The notes below the pieces were generated by a model. It was not told the DNA's origin. It was given only the letters and a program-made list of their open reading frames with translations, and ran no database searches. Positions 25,671 to 34,574 of a stretch of 64,000 nucleotides of DNA are shown here, in pieces (position 1 is the stretch's first letter; the number at the start of each line of letters is the position of its first letter). Position numbers and translations under genes: made by a program. The stretch is from Aquipuribacter hungaricus. Lineage in GTDB: Bacteria > Actinomycetota > Actinomycetes > Actinomycetales > JBBAYJ01. The stretch lies in assembly GCF_042663885.1 (NCBI RefSeq), contig NZ_JBHSXV010000001.1. One strand, written 5' to 3'.

Positions 25671-27224
25671 ATGCCGTTCAGCCGCACCCGCACCGCGGTG
25701 CCCGCCCTGCCCGCCCCGCGCGACGTCGAGGCCCTCGAGCAGGTGCTCGTCGCCTTCGACACGGGCGTGCAGGACGCGCAGCACGCCCGGGTCCTCATGA
25801 CGGACGCCCTGGTGCGCACCCTGGGCCTGGACTACGGCTGCCGCTGGGTGCAGGGAGCGGACGGGCGCTTCTCCGTCGCCTACGAGACCGGCTCGCTCGC
25901 CGGGCGGCTGCCCAACAGCGACCGGGCCTTCCTGCCGTCGGAGATCCCCCAGGCCCTGGTGGGCATGGCCATCCGCGAGCGGCGTGCCGTCGTCGAGCGT
26001 CCCGACGACCCCGAGCGGAAGCCCGCGCCCGGCTGCCCCCGCTGGTCGGTCGCCCACGAGCACGGCGCCCGCGCTGCCGCGGTGGTCCCGATCTTCCAGC
26101 CCGACGGCTCGGTCCAAGCCGTCATGGAGTTCTACGGCCCCGTGTCGATGCCGCGCTTCGACGACGAGAAGTGGGCGGCCATCGCCCGCATCGCGTCGCT
26201 GGCCCGCCGCCAGGCCATGGCCGCCGCCCAGCTGCAGCAGGGCCTGCAGGACCGGGTGGCCGTCACCAGCGTCGTCACCGACGTCTCGGCCGCGCCCGAC
26301 GTGGACACGGCGATCCGCGTCGCCCTCGACGCTGTCCGCCGGTCCTTCGGCTGGCACTACGGCTCGTTCTGGGCGCTCGACGAGGAGGAGGGCCTGCTGC
26401 GCTTCGCCGTGGAGTCCGGCTCCGCGGGCGAGGAGTTCCGGAAGGTCACCCTGGCCGCGTCCTTCGCGGAGGGCGTCGGGCTGTCCGGGCGCGCCTGGGC
26501 GGCCCGGGACCTCGTCTTCGTCCCCGACCTGGCCCAGGTCACCGACTGCGTGCGCGCCCCCGCGGCCCAGCGGGCGGGCGTCCGCTCGGGCGTCTGCTTC
26601 CCCGTCATGGACGGCGACCGGGTGGTCGGGACCATGGACTTCTTCGTCACCGAGACCATCGAGCTGTCGGAGTCGCGCGGCGAGGCGCTGCGCAACGTCC
26701 AGCAGCTGGTGTCGCAGCGGCTGTCGGTGCTGCGCCGCGCCGACGAGGACGCCCGCAAGTCCGCCGAGCTCCTGCAGACCGTGGCCGCGCTGCAGCAGGC
26801 GGCCGACGACGCCGGCCGCGTGGCGCGCGAGGCGACGGACCGCGCGGCCGCGATGCGCACCGACCTGGACGGCCTGGCGGCCGCCTCCGGCGCGATCGAC
26901 GACGTCATCCAGATCATCTCGAGGATCGCCGCGCAGACGAACCTGCTCGCCCTCAACGCCACCATCGAGGCCGCCCGGGTGGGCGACCTCGGCAAGGGGT
27001 TCGGCGTGGTCGCCAACGAGGTCAAGGAGCTGGCGCGCAGCACCGCCACCGCGACCCAGCAGGTCGCGCAGCAGGTCGCCGCGCTGCAGACCAGCAGCGC
27101 CGGGGTGGCCCAGGGCATCCACGCCACCTCCACGACGATCGAGCAGCTGGACGACGTGCAGCGCCGGATCGGCGACGTCCTCGCCGAGCAGGCCCGGATG
27201 GCCGCCGCCTTCGACGCCCGCTGA
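25671..27224 (+). CDS. Soluble GAF-GAF methyl-accepting chemotaxis-like protein
   Basis: The 517-residue protein starts at ATG 25671 with a GAGGAG ribosome binding site. Two GAF domains (about 15-185 and 190-350) sense an unknown ligand. A short signalling domain (about 385-517) carries the conserved chemoreceptor hairpin, seen as IAAQTNLLALNATIEAARVG and GFGVVANEVKELA. There is no transmembrane helix, so it works in the cytoplasm. The signalling domain is shorter than in standard receptors and no che genes are in the window. It may therefore act on a non-chemotaxis partner or on a chemosensory array encoded elsewhere. Confidence 0.85.
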   Translation: MPFSRTRTAVPALPAPRDVEALEQVLVAFDTGVQDAQHARVLMTDALVRTLGLDYGCRWVQGADGRFSVAYETGSLAGRLPNSDRAFLPSEIPQALVGMAIRERRAVVERPDDPERKPAPGCPRWSVAHEHGARAAAVVPIFQPDGSVQAVMEFYGPVSMPRFDDEKWAAIARIASLARRQAMAAAQLQQGLQDRVAVTSVVTDVSAAPDVDTAIRVALDAVRRSFGWHYGSFWALDEEEGLLRFAVESGSAGEEFRKVTLAASFAEGVGLSGRAWAARDLVFVPDLAQVTDCVRAPAAQRAGVRSGVCFPVMDGDRVVGTMDFFVTETIELSESRGEALRNVQQLVSQRLSVLRRADEDARKSAELLQTVAALQQAADDAGRVAREATDRAAAMRTDLDGLAAASGAIDDVIQIISRIAAQTNLLALNATIEAARVGDLGKGFGVVANEVKELARSTATATQQVAQQVAALQTSSAGVAQGIHATSTTIEQLDDVQRRIGDVLAEQARMAAAFDAR

Positions 27225-27249
27225 GCGCGATCCCCGCCGGGGGCACGAC

Positions 27250-27291
27250 GACGGCCGCCCTCCCCCGCCTGCGCGGGAGAGGACGGCCGTC
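27250..27291. terminator. Bidirectional hairpin terminator
   Basis: ACGGCCGCCCTCCCCCGC pairs with GCGGGAGAGGACGGCCGT, with two or three G-T or mismatched positions and a 3-5 nt loop. It lies between convergent genes and can serve both strands. Confidence 0.75.
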
Positions 27292-27309
27292 CGTCAGCGC
27301 GTCAGCGCG

Positions 27310-30300
27310 TCAGTACGAGAAGCTCGTGAGGAACTCGAAGCTGTCCCGGGCGAACTCGGGGGTCGCAGGGGCCCCGTCGCGCTCGATGACGTAGTACGCC
27401 ACCGTGCCCTCGGCGGCGTCGAGGATGGGGGCCCAGTCGATCTCCCCCTCGCCGACGTCGGTCGGGATCGCGCGCTCTGCCCCGTTGAGGAGGCCGTCCT
27501 TCACGTGGAGGAGCCCGATCCGGTCGCCGTAGGTCTCCAGCAGCCGGACCGGGTCCGCCCCGGCGTCGGCCGCCCACAGGACGTCGAGCTGGAAGGTGAC
27601 CAGCTCGGGGTCCGTCAGCGGCACGAGGGCCTCCCACGCCGTGGTGGTCTCGCCCGTCTCCGGGTTCGTCACCATGGTCGTGAACTCCCACTGGTGGTTG
27701 TGGCCGAACAGCTTGCCGGTCCCGGCCGCCACCGACTGCTCGCCCAGGGCGTCCATCGCCGCGGCGGTGGCCACGACGTCGGCGTAGGTGCTGCTGCCGT
27801 CGCGGGCGATGCTCGGGGCGGGGAAGCCGCCCGAGCCGACGAACTGCTGGCCGACCGCGCGGGAGAACTCCAGCGTGGTGCCGAAGCCGTCGGCGGCCAC
27901 GCTGCCGTGGGACGTGGGCTGCTGCAGGCCGTAGGAGTCGAGCAGCGCCGACCAGGTCTGCGCGTCCCGGCCGCCGTAGCTGCCGCCGAAGGGCTCGATG
28001 TTCTGGAAGCCGATGTCCTCCAGCTCGCCTAGCACCGTCTCGATGCCGACCTCGCGGACCCAGCTGCTGTAGCTGAACATCTGGATGGAGATCTGGTCCG
28101 GGGACAGGCAGCGCGAGCTGCACCGCAGGTCCCGGACGAGCTCCTCGATGTCCCGGACGAGCAGCTCGTCGTCCGTGCGCTCCAGCGCCCGCCCGAGCGC
28201 CTCGGCCGCGCGGGCGTCGCGCCCGCCGGCCTCGTGCCGCTCGGCCAGCGAGACCGACGAGCGGACCTGCGCCAGCTCCCGGGTGCTGACCTGGCCCTCG
28301 CGGGACAGGCGGGCGAGGTTCGCCAGCACGTCGTCGTACGACGTCGTCACGGTGAACGTCGCCGCCCACGTCGTGCTGCGGCCGGCGGTGTCGGTGGCGG
28401 TGACCACGACCTGGTGGCGACCCAGCGAGAGGTCCCACAGGTCGATGCGTCCACCCTCGACGGGGTCGCCGTCGACGGTGGTGCGCACCGAGGCGACGCC
28501 CGAGCCAGCGTCCGTCGCGGTGACGTCGAGCAGGAGGCTCCCGGAGCTGCCGTGGCTCTCGCCCGCGGCCAGCCCGCCCACCACGAGGGCGGGGTCGGCG
28601 GTGTCGAGGGAGACCGCGAGCGTGCCGGTCGCCGAGACGTTTCCGGCGGAGTCCGTGGCCCGGTACAGCACCGTGGTGGTGCCCTCGGCCGTGACGGCGA
28701 ACGGCGCCAGGGCCCCGGTGCGGGCGTTGCGGACGTTGGTCCACGTGGTGCCGCCGTCGACGGAGTACTCGACGGCGGTCAGCGCGCCGTCGTCGGTGGC
28801 GCCGAGCTGCACGCTCACCGGGCCGCTGGTGTGCCAGCCGCCCGCGCCGGGGGCCGGCGTGGTGGTGGCGGTGACGACGGGCGCCGTGACGTCGGCCGCC
28901 CCGTCGCCGAGGAACTCGAGGGTGTCGACCTCGACGCCGCCGGTGCTGGTGACGTAGGCGGTGCCGCTGCCCTGGGGGAACGCGGTGACGTCGCCCGCCA
29001 CCGTGGCCCAGGAGCCGGAGGCGACGTCGACCGTGGCGAACGGCTCGGCGTCGGGGGCGCCCCAGCGGAGGGCGAGCTGGCCCTGGCCGCTGGCTCGGAC
29101 CTCGACCCCGTCGATGCCGGTGAAGTTCACCGGGCGGTAGGCGAGGTGGTCGCCGGCGTCGAACGAGGTGACCTTCGCCGAGGCGCCGGCGGTGCTGTCG
29201 GCGACGACCTCGACCCCGGACAGGACGTCGGCGTGCTCGGCCTCCTGCGTGAAGGGCTTGAGGACGAGCGAGACCTCGCCGCGGGCGGCGGGGATGCCGC
29301 CGCTGCCGGCGTCGGTGTAGCCGGCGACGACCACGGTGAACAGCTTCTCCGTCGCGCCGTGCTCCGGGGCGTCGGGGGACGTGGCCCAGGCGCCCTGGCA
29401 GCCGCTGCCGAGCACCTCCGGGTGGGCGTGGTCGGCGTGGCCGAGACCGAGGGTCCAGCGCAGCCGCGTGCAGTCCGGCGTGGTCCCGTCCTCCGGGTCG
29501 TCGACGGAGAACCTGAACGGCACCTTGTCGCCCCAGGCGAAGAACGAGCCGTCGGCCGGGTAGTCCACGCTCAGGGTGGGCGCGACGTTGCCGACGGTGA
29601 CCGCGAAGGCCGTGACGCCGAACTTGCCGGAGGGGTCGCTGACGCGCAGGCCGACCTGGTACTGACCCAGCTCGGTGAAGGTGTGCGTGGCGGTGGCACC
29701 GGTGGCGTCGAAGGTGCCGTCGCCGTCGAAGTCCCACTCGTAGGCGAGCGCGTCGCCCTCGGGGTCGGTGGAGCCCGAGCCGTCGAAGGTGACGGTCAGC
29801 GGGGCCTGCGAGGAGCTGATGGTGTCGGCGGTGACGACGGCGTTCGGGGCCTTGTTGCCCGGGGCGTAGTCGACCCGGTAGAGGCCGGCCTCGGGGTTCT
29901 GCCGGAAGAAGCCGTTGCCGTAGTCGAGGACGTACATCGACCCGTCCGGGCCGAACTCGATGTCGATCGGGCTGTCGGTGATGGCCTGGAGGTTGTCGCG
30001 CAGCGCGGCGTTGGGCAGGACGTGCTCGATGTGCGTCACCTCGCCGTCAGGGTCGGGGACGGTCAGCGCCGCGATGTAGTCCTGGCTGAACTCGTAGAGG
30101 AACGCCTTGCCGTCCCAGTACTCCGGGAACTTGGTCGCGGACGTGCTCGCCTCGTCGAAGCGGTAGACCGGGCCGCCCATGGGGGCCTGGCCGCCGGCGG
30201 CCTCGAGGTCGGTGAGCTCGGGCCACGGCTGGTCGGTGCTCACGTCGCCGTACCAGAGCTGCGGCGCGGTGGCCGGGGGCAGGACGTCCAGGCCGGTGTT

Positions 30301-31431
30301 CCAGCGGGAGGTGTTCTGGGCGCCGGCCTCGCAGTCGAAGAACGCCCCCGGGGTCGCGGTCGCGAAGTCCCAGTCGTTGTAGTCCGCGTTGGGCCCGTGG
30401 CAGTACGGCCAGCCGCCGTTGAGCGGCCTGGTCGTGCTCTGCCACTCCACGTAGCCCATCGGGCCGCGCTCGGCGCTGGAGGTGCCGGAGTCGGGGCCGT
30501 AGTCGCCCCAGACGAGCGCGCCCGTCTCCGGGTCGAGGTCCAGGCGGAACGGGTTGCGCACGCCCATGACGAAGAGCTCGGGGCGGGTGCCCTCGGTGCC
30601 GGGGGCGAACAGGTTGCCCTCCGGGACGGTGTAGCTGCCGTCCTCCTGCACGTCGATGCGCAGGATGGCGCCGCGGAGGTCGTCGGTGCTGCCCGCGCCG
30701 CGGCGGGCGTCGAAGCCGGGGTTCATCCCGGGGGCGTCGTTGTTGGGCGCGAAGCCGTTCGCGCCCGGGGTCCCGGCCGGGGTGTTGTCACCCGTGCCCA
30801 GGTACAGCAGGCCCTGCGCGTCGAAGGCGACGTCGCCGCCGACGTGGCAGCACTGCCCGCGCTGGACCTCGACCTTGATGATGACCTGCTCGGTGGACAT
30901 GTCCAGGGCGCCGGCCCCGGCGTCCCAGCGGACGCGGGTCAGCTGGTTGTAGCCCTTCCACTGGTCCCAGTAGGACTCGTCGGCGCCGGCGGGCAGCGAG
31001 TTCGGTGCCGAGCCGGTGGGGGTGGTCTCCGGGTACGGCGCCGTCATGACGCGAGGGGCGTAGTACAGGTACACCCAGCCGTTGGTCTCGAAGTCGGGGT
31101 CGAGGGTGACCGTCTGCAGGCCGTCCTCGGAGTTGGCGTAGACGTCGACCCGGTTGACGACCTCGGTGACGCCGGTCGTGGGGTCGGTGCGGCGGACGTC
31201 GCCGTTGCGGGCGGTGTGCAGGACCGTGAGGTCCGGCATGACGGCCATGTCGATCGGCTCGCCGACCTCCTTGGTGATCGTCACCTTCTGGTAGCTGTCC
31301 CAGTCCAGGGCCGCCTGGGCACCTGGCTCGTCGTGCGGGGCTCCGGGGTGCGCCAGCGCGGTGGCCGGCAGGGCCGTCGCCAGGAGGGCGCCGGCGGCCA
31401 GCGCCGCGAGCCCTCGTCTGGTCCGTGTCAC
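27310..31431 (-). CDS. Secreted PQQ-type sugar dehydrogenase fused to a sugar isomerase/epimerase-type TIM barrel
   Basis: A 1373-residue exported protein. A signal peptide (to ALAHPG) is followed by a glucose/sorbosone dehydrogenase-type beta-propeller (about 40-520; LYLGTGDN, VMGVRNPFRLD, GGWPYCHG). Next come a PKD domain (about 524-612), a CBM6-like sugar-binding module (about 727-843) and two Ig-like domains (about 848-1030). A FIMAH-like helical segment (about 1032-1105) leads to a C-terminal AP_endonuclease_2/xylose-isomerase-type barrel (1108-1373; SHGS, FGHNHQWEF, LLHVKDG). The GTG at 31431 has a GGAAGAGG ribosome binding site. Oxidation of a sugar and a second reaction on the oxidised sugar in one secreted chain is the inferred role. 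The barrel is closely similar to the separate protein at 39268. Its gene faces away from the ROK-ABC operon across a shared palindrome. Confidence 0.85.
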   Translation of the reverse strand: MTRTRRGLAALAAGALLATALPATALAHPGAPHDEPGAQAALDWDSYQKVTITKEVGEPIDMAVMPDLTVLHTARNGDVRRTDPTTGVTEVVNRVDVYANSEDGLQTVTLDPDFETNGWVYLYYAPRVMTAPYPETTPTGSAPNSLPAGADESYWDQWKGYNQLTRVRWDAGAGALDMSTEQVIIKVEVQRGQCCHVGGDVAFDAQGLLYLGTGDNTPAGTPGANGFAPNNDAPGMNPGFDARRGAGSTDDLRGAILRIDVQEDGSYTVPEGNLFAPGTEGTRPELFVMGVRNPFRLDLDPETGALVWGDYGPDSGTSSAERGPMGYVEWQSTTRPLNGGWPYCHGPNADYNDWDFATATPGAFFDCEAGAQNTSRWNTGLDVLPPATAPQLWYGDVSTDQPWPELTDLEAAGGQAPMGGPVYRFDEASTSATKFPEYWDGKAFLYEFSQDYIAALTVPDPDGEVTHIEHVLPNAALRDNLQAITDSPIDIEFGPDGSMYVLDYGNGFFRQNPEAGLYRVDYAPGNKAPNAVVTADTISSSQAPLTVTFDGSGSTDPEGDALAYEWDFDGDGTFDATGATATHTFTELGQYQVGLRVSDPSGKFGVTAFAVTVGNVAPTLSVDYPADGSFFAWGDKVPFRFSVDDPEDGTTPDCTRLRWTLGLGHADHAHPEVLGSGCQGAWATSPDAPEHGATEKLFTVVVAGYTDAGSGGIPAARGEVSLVLKPFTQEAEHADVLSGVEVVADSTAGASAKVTSFDAGDHLAYRPVNFTGIDGVEVRASGQGQLALRWGAPDAEPFATVDVASGSWATVAGDVTAFPQGSGTAYVTSTGGVEVDTLEFLGDGAADVTAPVVTATTTPAPGAGGWHTSGPVSVQLGATDDGALTAVEYSVDGGTTWTNVRNARTGALAPFAVTAEGTTTVLYRATDSAGNVSATGTLAVSLDTADPALVVGGLAAGESHGSSGSLLLDVTATDAGSGVASVRTTVDGDPVEGGRIDLWDLSLGRHQVVVTATDTAGRSTTWAATFTVTTSYDDVLANLARLSREGQVSTRELAQVRSSVSLAERHEAGGRDARAAEALGRALERTDDELLVRDIEELVRDLRCSSRCLSPDQISIQMFSYSSWVREVGIETVLGELEDIGFQNIEPFGGSYGGRDAQTWSALLDSYGLQQPTSHGSVAADGFGTTLEFSRAVGQQFVGSGGFPAPSIARDGSSTYADVVATAAAMDALGEQSVAAGTGKLFGHNHQWEFTTMVTNPETGETTTAWEALVPLTDPELVTFQLDVLWAADAGADPVRLLETYGDRIGLLHVKDGLLNGAERAIPTDVGEGEIDWAPILDAAEGTVAYYVIERDGAPATPEFARDSFEFLTSFSY

Positions 31432-31819
31432 GTGTGTCCTCTTCCGTCGGGATGGACGGCGCACCGCGGCGTGGGCCGCTGGGTGCGGCAGCACGGCACG
31501 GTGGGCCGGACCTGGGTGGACCGGAGGCCGCGGCGAGGACCTCTGCGGGGCGGCTGGCGTGCCGGCCCGGGGCGGTGAGGTGGGAGGTCGCCGTCGACCT
31601 GCACGCACCGTGGCACCACTTACGCGCTCGGTCAACGAAAGTCGTCCGAGCAGTTTCGATTATATCGCTACACCTCTGAGACGCGGTCTACTTTGTCCCT
31701 ACGGGGGACAAAGTTCGGGACTTCCGGCCAAAACCTCTTCCCCTCGACCCGGAAGGCCCCTATGGTCCTGGTCACGGCCAGTGACGTCCGTCGCAGGGCA
31801 CCACCGAGAGCGGGTTCGA
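31432..31819. promoter_or_regulatory. Divergent promoter region between the dehydrogenase-isomerase fusion and the ROK operon
   Basis: This 388-bp gene-free stretch contains the only notably AT-rich patch of the region (about 31640-31680). On the minus strand a perfect TATAAT lies at 31664-31659, implying a leader of about 220 nt before the fusion gene. The -35 position (ACCGCG) is poor, which fits a regulated promoter. The ROK-type palindrome at 31690-31714 abuts it. No firm promoter was found for the plus strand. Confidence 0.5.
31690..31714. promoter_or_regulatory. Perfect 10-bp inverted repeat, candidate ROK operator
   Basis: ACTTTGTCCC and GGGACAAAGT are exact inverted arms separated by 5 bp. 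The sequence sits just upstream of the minus-strand TATAAT and about 105 bp upstream of the ROK gene. XylR/NagC-type ROK repressors bind TTTG..CAAA-type palindromes, so this is the likely site for the adjacent regulator. Confidence 0.65.
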
Positions 31820-33013
31820 GTGAGGCACGTGTCGCAGCGACCGGAGAACAGCCACCAGGCCGTCCTCCTGCGCCGTCTGCGCGACGACGGGCCCGTGAGC
31901 CGCGCGGAGCTGGGCGAGACCGTCGGTCTGTCCCGCTCCCGGCTCGCCGTCGAGCTCGACCGCCTCACCGACCTGTCGCTCGTGGAGTCCCCCGGCCTGG
32001 CGGCCTCCCGGGGCGGGCGCCGCTCGGCGATGGTGGGCCTGGCCTCCGACCTCCGCTTCCTCGGCGTCGACGTCGGCGCCACCTCCGTCGACGTCGCCGT
32101 CACCGATGCCCGGATGCGCGTCCTGGACCTGGTGAGCGAGCCGGTCGACGTCCGCAGCGGACCCACCGCGGTGCTCGCCGTCGTCCTCGACCTCGTCGGC
32201 AAGCTGCGGGCCACCGGGGTGTTCATGGACCTGCACGGGGCCGGCGTCGGCGTCCCCGGCCCGGTGTCCTTCCGCGACGGGGTCCCGGTGGCGCCGCCGA
32301 TCATGCCCGGCTGGAACCAGTTCCCGGTCCGCACGGTGCTGTCGCAGCACCTCGGCTGCCCGGTGCAGCTGGACAACGACGTCAACATCATGGCGCTGGG
32401 CGAGATGCACGCCGGCGTCGCGCGGACGGTGCAGGACCTGCTGTTCGTCAAGGTGGGCACCGGCGTGGGCTGCGGCATCGTCGTCGACGGCTCCGTCTAC
32501 CGCGGCGCCAGCGGCAGCGCCGGCGACATCGGCCACATCCGCGTCGACGACGACGGCCCGGTCTGCTCCTGCGGGAACACCGGCTGCCTCGAGGCCCACT
32601 TCAGCGGGGCCGCCCTGGCCCGCAGCGCCGTGGCCGTGGCCCGCTCCGGCCGCTCCCCCCTGCTGGCCGAGCGCCTCGCGCTGGCCGGCTCCCTCACCGG
32701 CGCCGACGTCGCGGTCGCGGCCGACGCGGGCGACGCCGCCGCCAACGAGCTGGTGCGCGACGGCGGGCGCCGGCTCGGCCTCCTCCTGGCCGGGCTGGTC
32801 AGCTTCTTCAACCCCGACATGGTCGTCTTCGGCGGCCAGGTCGCCTCGGGCCTCGGGCACCCGCTGCTGGCTGAGCTGCGCAGCGTGGTGTACCGGCGCT
32901 CGTTGCCGCTGGCGACCGGGAACCTCCCGATCGTCCTGTCCGAGCTGGGTGCGCAGGCCGGTGTGGTCGGCGCAGCCCGCCTGATATCCGACGAGGTGTT
33001 CTCCCATGAGTGA
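31820..33013 (+). CDS. ROK-family repressor of the sugar locus
   Basis: The protein is about 397 residues with a winged helix-turn-helix (SRAELGETVGLSRSRLAVELDRL) and a ROK domain. The ROK domain shows LDNDVNIMALGE, GVGCGIVVDGSVYRG and the zinc motif CSCGNTGCLE. GTGs at 31820 and 31829 are both possible starts; the former is better spaced from a GAGAG element. The stop overlaps the ABC ATPase start by 8 bp, so the regulator is the first gene of the transport operon. With the palindrome at 31690 it probably represses both the operon and the divergent secreted fusion until its sugar ligand appears. This is an inference from family and position. Confidence 0.88.
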   Translation: MRHVSQRPENSHQAVLLRRLRDDGPVSRAELGETVGLSRSRLAVELDRLTDLSLVESPGLAASRGGRRSAMVGLASDLRFLGVDVGATSVDVAVTDARMRVLDLVSEPVDVRSGPTAVLAVVLDLVGKLRATGVFMDLHGAGVGVPGPVSFRDGVPVAPPIMPGWNQFPVRTVLSQHLGCPVQLDNDVNIMALGEMHAGVARTVQDLLFVKVGTGVGCGIVVDGSVYRGASGSAGDIGHIRVDDDGPVCSCGNTGCLEAHFSGAALARSAVAVARSGRSPLLAERLALAGSLTGADVAVAADAGDAAANELVRDGGRRLGLLLAGLVSFFNPDMVVFGGQVASGLGHPLLAELRSVVYRRSLPLATGNLPIVLSELGAQAGVVGAARLISDEVFSHE

Positions 33014-34574
33014 CCCCACCGCCCACGGCGTCCCCGGGGGCCACGGCGCCCACGCGGCGTCCGCCGACGGGGCCGGTCCGCTGCTGGCCATGTCCGGCGT
33101 GGTCAAGGTGTTCCCCGGTGTCCGCGCGCTGGACGGCGTCGACCTCGACGTCCGCGCCGGCGAGGTGCACGCCCTGCTGGGCCAGAACGGCGCCGGCAAG
33201 TCCACGCTCATCAAGGTGCTCGCTGGGGTGCACCGCCCCGACGAGGGCACCATCACCTGGCAGGGCGAGCAGGTGACCTTCGCCTCCCCCGCCGCCGCGA
33301 CCAAGCACGGCGTCGCGACCATCCACCAGGAGCTGGAGCTGGTCGACGGCCTCAGCGTCGCCGAGAACATCTACCTCGGCCACGAGCGCGCCCGCGGCGG
33401 GATCATGGACCGTGGCGACGCCACGCGACTGACCCGCGACCTGCTGGAGCGTCTCGGCCACGCCGGCATGCGCCCCGGGGACGAGGTCGGCTCCCTGTCG
33501 GCGGCCAACAAGCAGATCGTCAGCATGGCGCGCGCGCTGTCGCACGACGCCCGCCTCATCGTCATGGACGAGCCGTCGGCCGTGCTCGACGCCGGCGAGG
33601 TGGACAACCTCTTCCGCGTCGTGCGCCAGCCCACCGGCCAGGGCGTGGCGATCGTCTACATCACCCACCGGCTGGAGGAGATCCGCGAGATCGGCGACCG
33701 CGTCACCGTCCTCAAGGACGGTCGGACGGTCGCCACCGGTCTGCCCGTCGCGGACACCCCCACGCCGGAGCTCATCCGGCTCATGACCGGCCGGTCCATG
33801 GCCTCGGTCTTCCCCCAGCGCTCGGGCGTCGCGGCGACGGCTGCCCCGCTGCTGCAGGTCGAGGGGCTGGGCCGCGCCGGCGAGTTCTCCGACGTCTCCT
33901 TCGTGGTCCGTCCTGGCGAGATCGTCGGCCTGGCCGGCCTCGTCGGCTCGGGCCGGTCGGAGATCCTCGAGACCATCTACGGCGCCCGGCGCCCCACCGC
34001 CGGCTCGGTGACCATCGAGGGCCGGCCGGTGCGCAAGGGCTCGGTCGGCGCGGCCGTCGGGGCCGGCGTGGGCCTGGCGCCGGAGGAGCGGAAGAGCCAG
34101 GGGCTCCTCCTCGACCAGTCGATCACCCGCAACATCAGCCTGGCGACCCTCACCCGGTTCGCCCGCGGCGGCTTCCTGCGCCGCTCGGCCGAGCGGGACG
34201 CCGCCCAGACCAACGCCGACGCGCTCCAGATGCGCCCGGCGGACATCGCCCGCAACGCCCGGACCCTGTCCGGGGGCAACCAGCAGAAGGTCGTCCTGGC
34301 CCGCTGGCTGCTGCGCGGCTGCAAGGTGCTCCTGCTCGACGAGCCCACCCGCGGGGTCGACGTCGGGGCACGCAGCGAGATCTACACCCTGGTCCGGCGC
34401 CTCGCCGACGAGGGCGTGGCCGTGGTCATGGTCTCCAGCGAGATCGAGGAGGTCCTCGGCCTGTCCGACCGCGTCCTCGTCATCGCCGAGGGCCGCGTCG
34501 TCCACGAGTCACCCGCCGGCTCGATCACCGAGCACGACGTCCTGCAGAAGGTCATGGAAGGAGCACACGCGTGA
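33006..34574 (+). CDS. Ribose-type sugar ABC transporter, double ATPase subunit
   Basis: The 522-residue protein has two fused ATP-binding cassettes, as in RbsA/MglA. The first has Walker A GQNGAGKST (59-67) and Walker B LIVMDEPS, with a degenerate signature SLSAANKQ. The second has the family-typical altered Walker A (GLVGSGRSE), an intact signature LSGGNQQK and LLLDEPTRGVD. It powers sugar import with the permease and binding protein downstream. The ATG overlaps the ROK stop and the TGA overlaps the permease GTG. Ligand assignment is not possible from the ATPase. Confidence 0.93.
   Translation: MSDPTAHGVPGGHGAHAASADGAGPLLAMSGVVKVFPGVRALDGVDLDVRAGEVHALLGQNGAGKSTLIKVLAGVHRPDEGTITWQGEQVTFASPAAATKHGVATIHQELELVDGLSVAENIYLGHERARGGIMDRGDATRLTRDLLERLGHAGMRPGDEVGSLSAANKQIVSMARALSHDARLIVMDEPSAVLDAGEVDNLFRVVRQPTGQGVAIVYITHRLEEIREIGDRVTVLKDGRTVATGLPVADTPTPELIRLMTGRSMASVFPQRSGVAATAAPLLQVEGLGRAGEFSDVSFVVRPGEIVGLAGLVGSGRSEILETIYGARRPTAGSVTIEGRPVRKGSVGAAVGAGVGLAPEERKSQGLLLDQSITRNISLATLTRFARGGFLRRSAERDAAQTNADALQMRPADIARNARTLSGGNQQKVVLARWLLRGCKVLLLDEPTRGVDVGARSEIYTLVRRLADEGVAVVMVSSEIEEVLGLSDRVLVIAEGRVVHESPAGSITEHDVLQKVMEGAHA

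Noticed and set aside
28234..31578. A 1114-codon plus-strand open frame opposite the secreted fusion
   Set aside because: It is rich in Val/Gly/Arg without domain pattern, and the minus strand has signal peptide, ribosome binding site and domain motifs.
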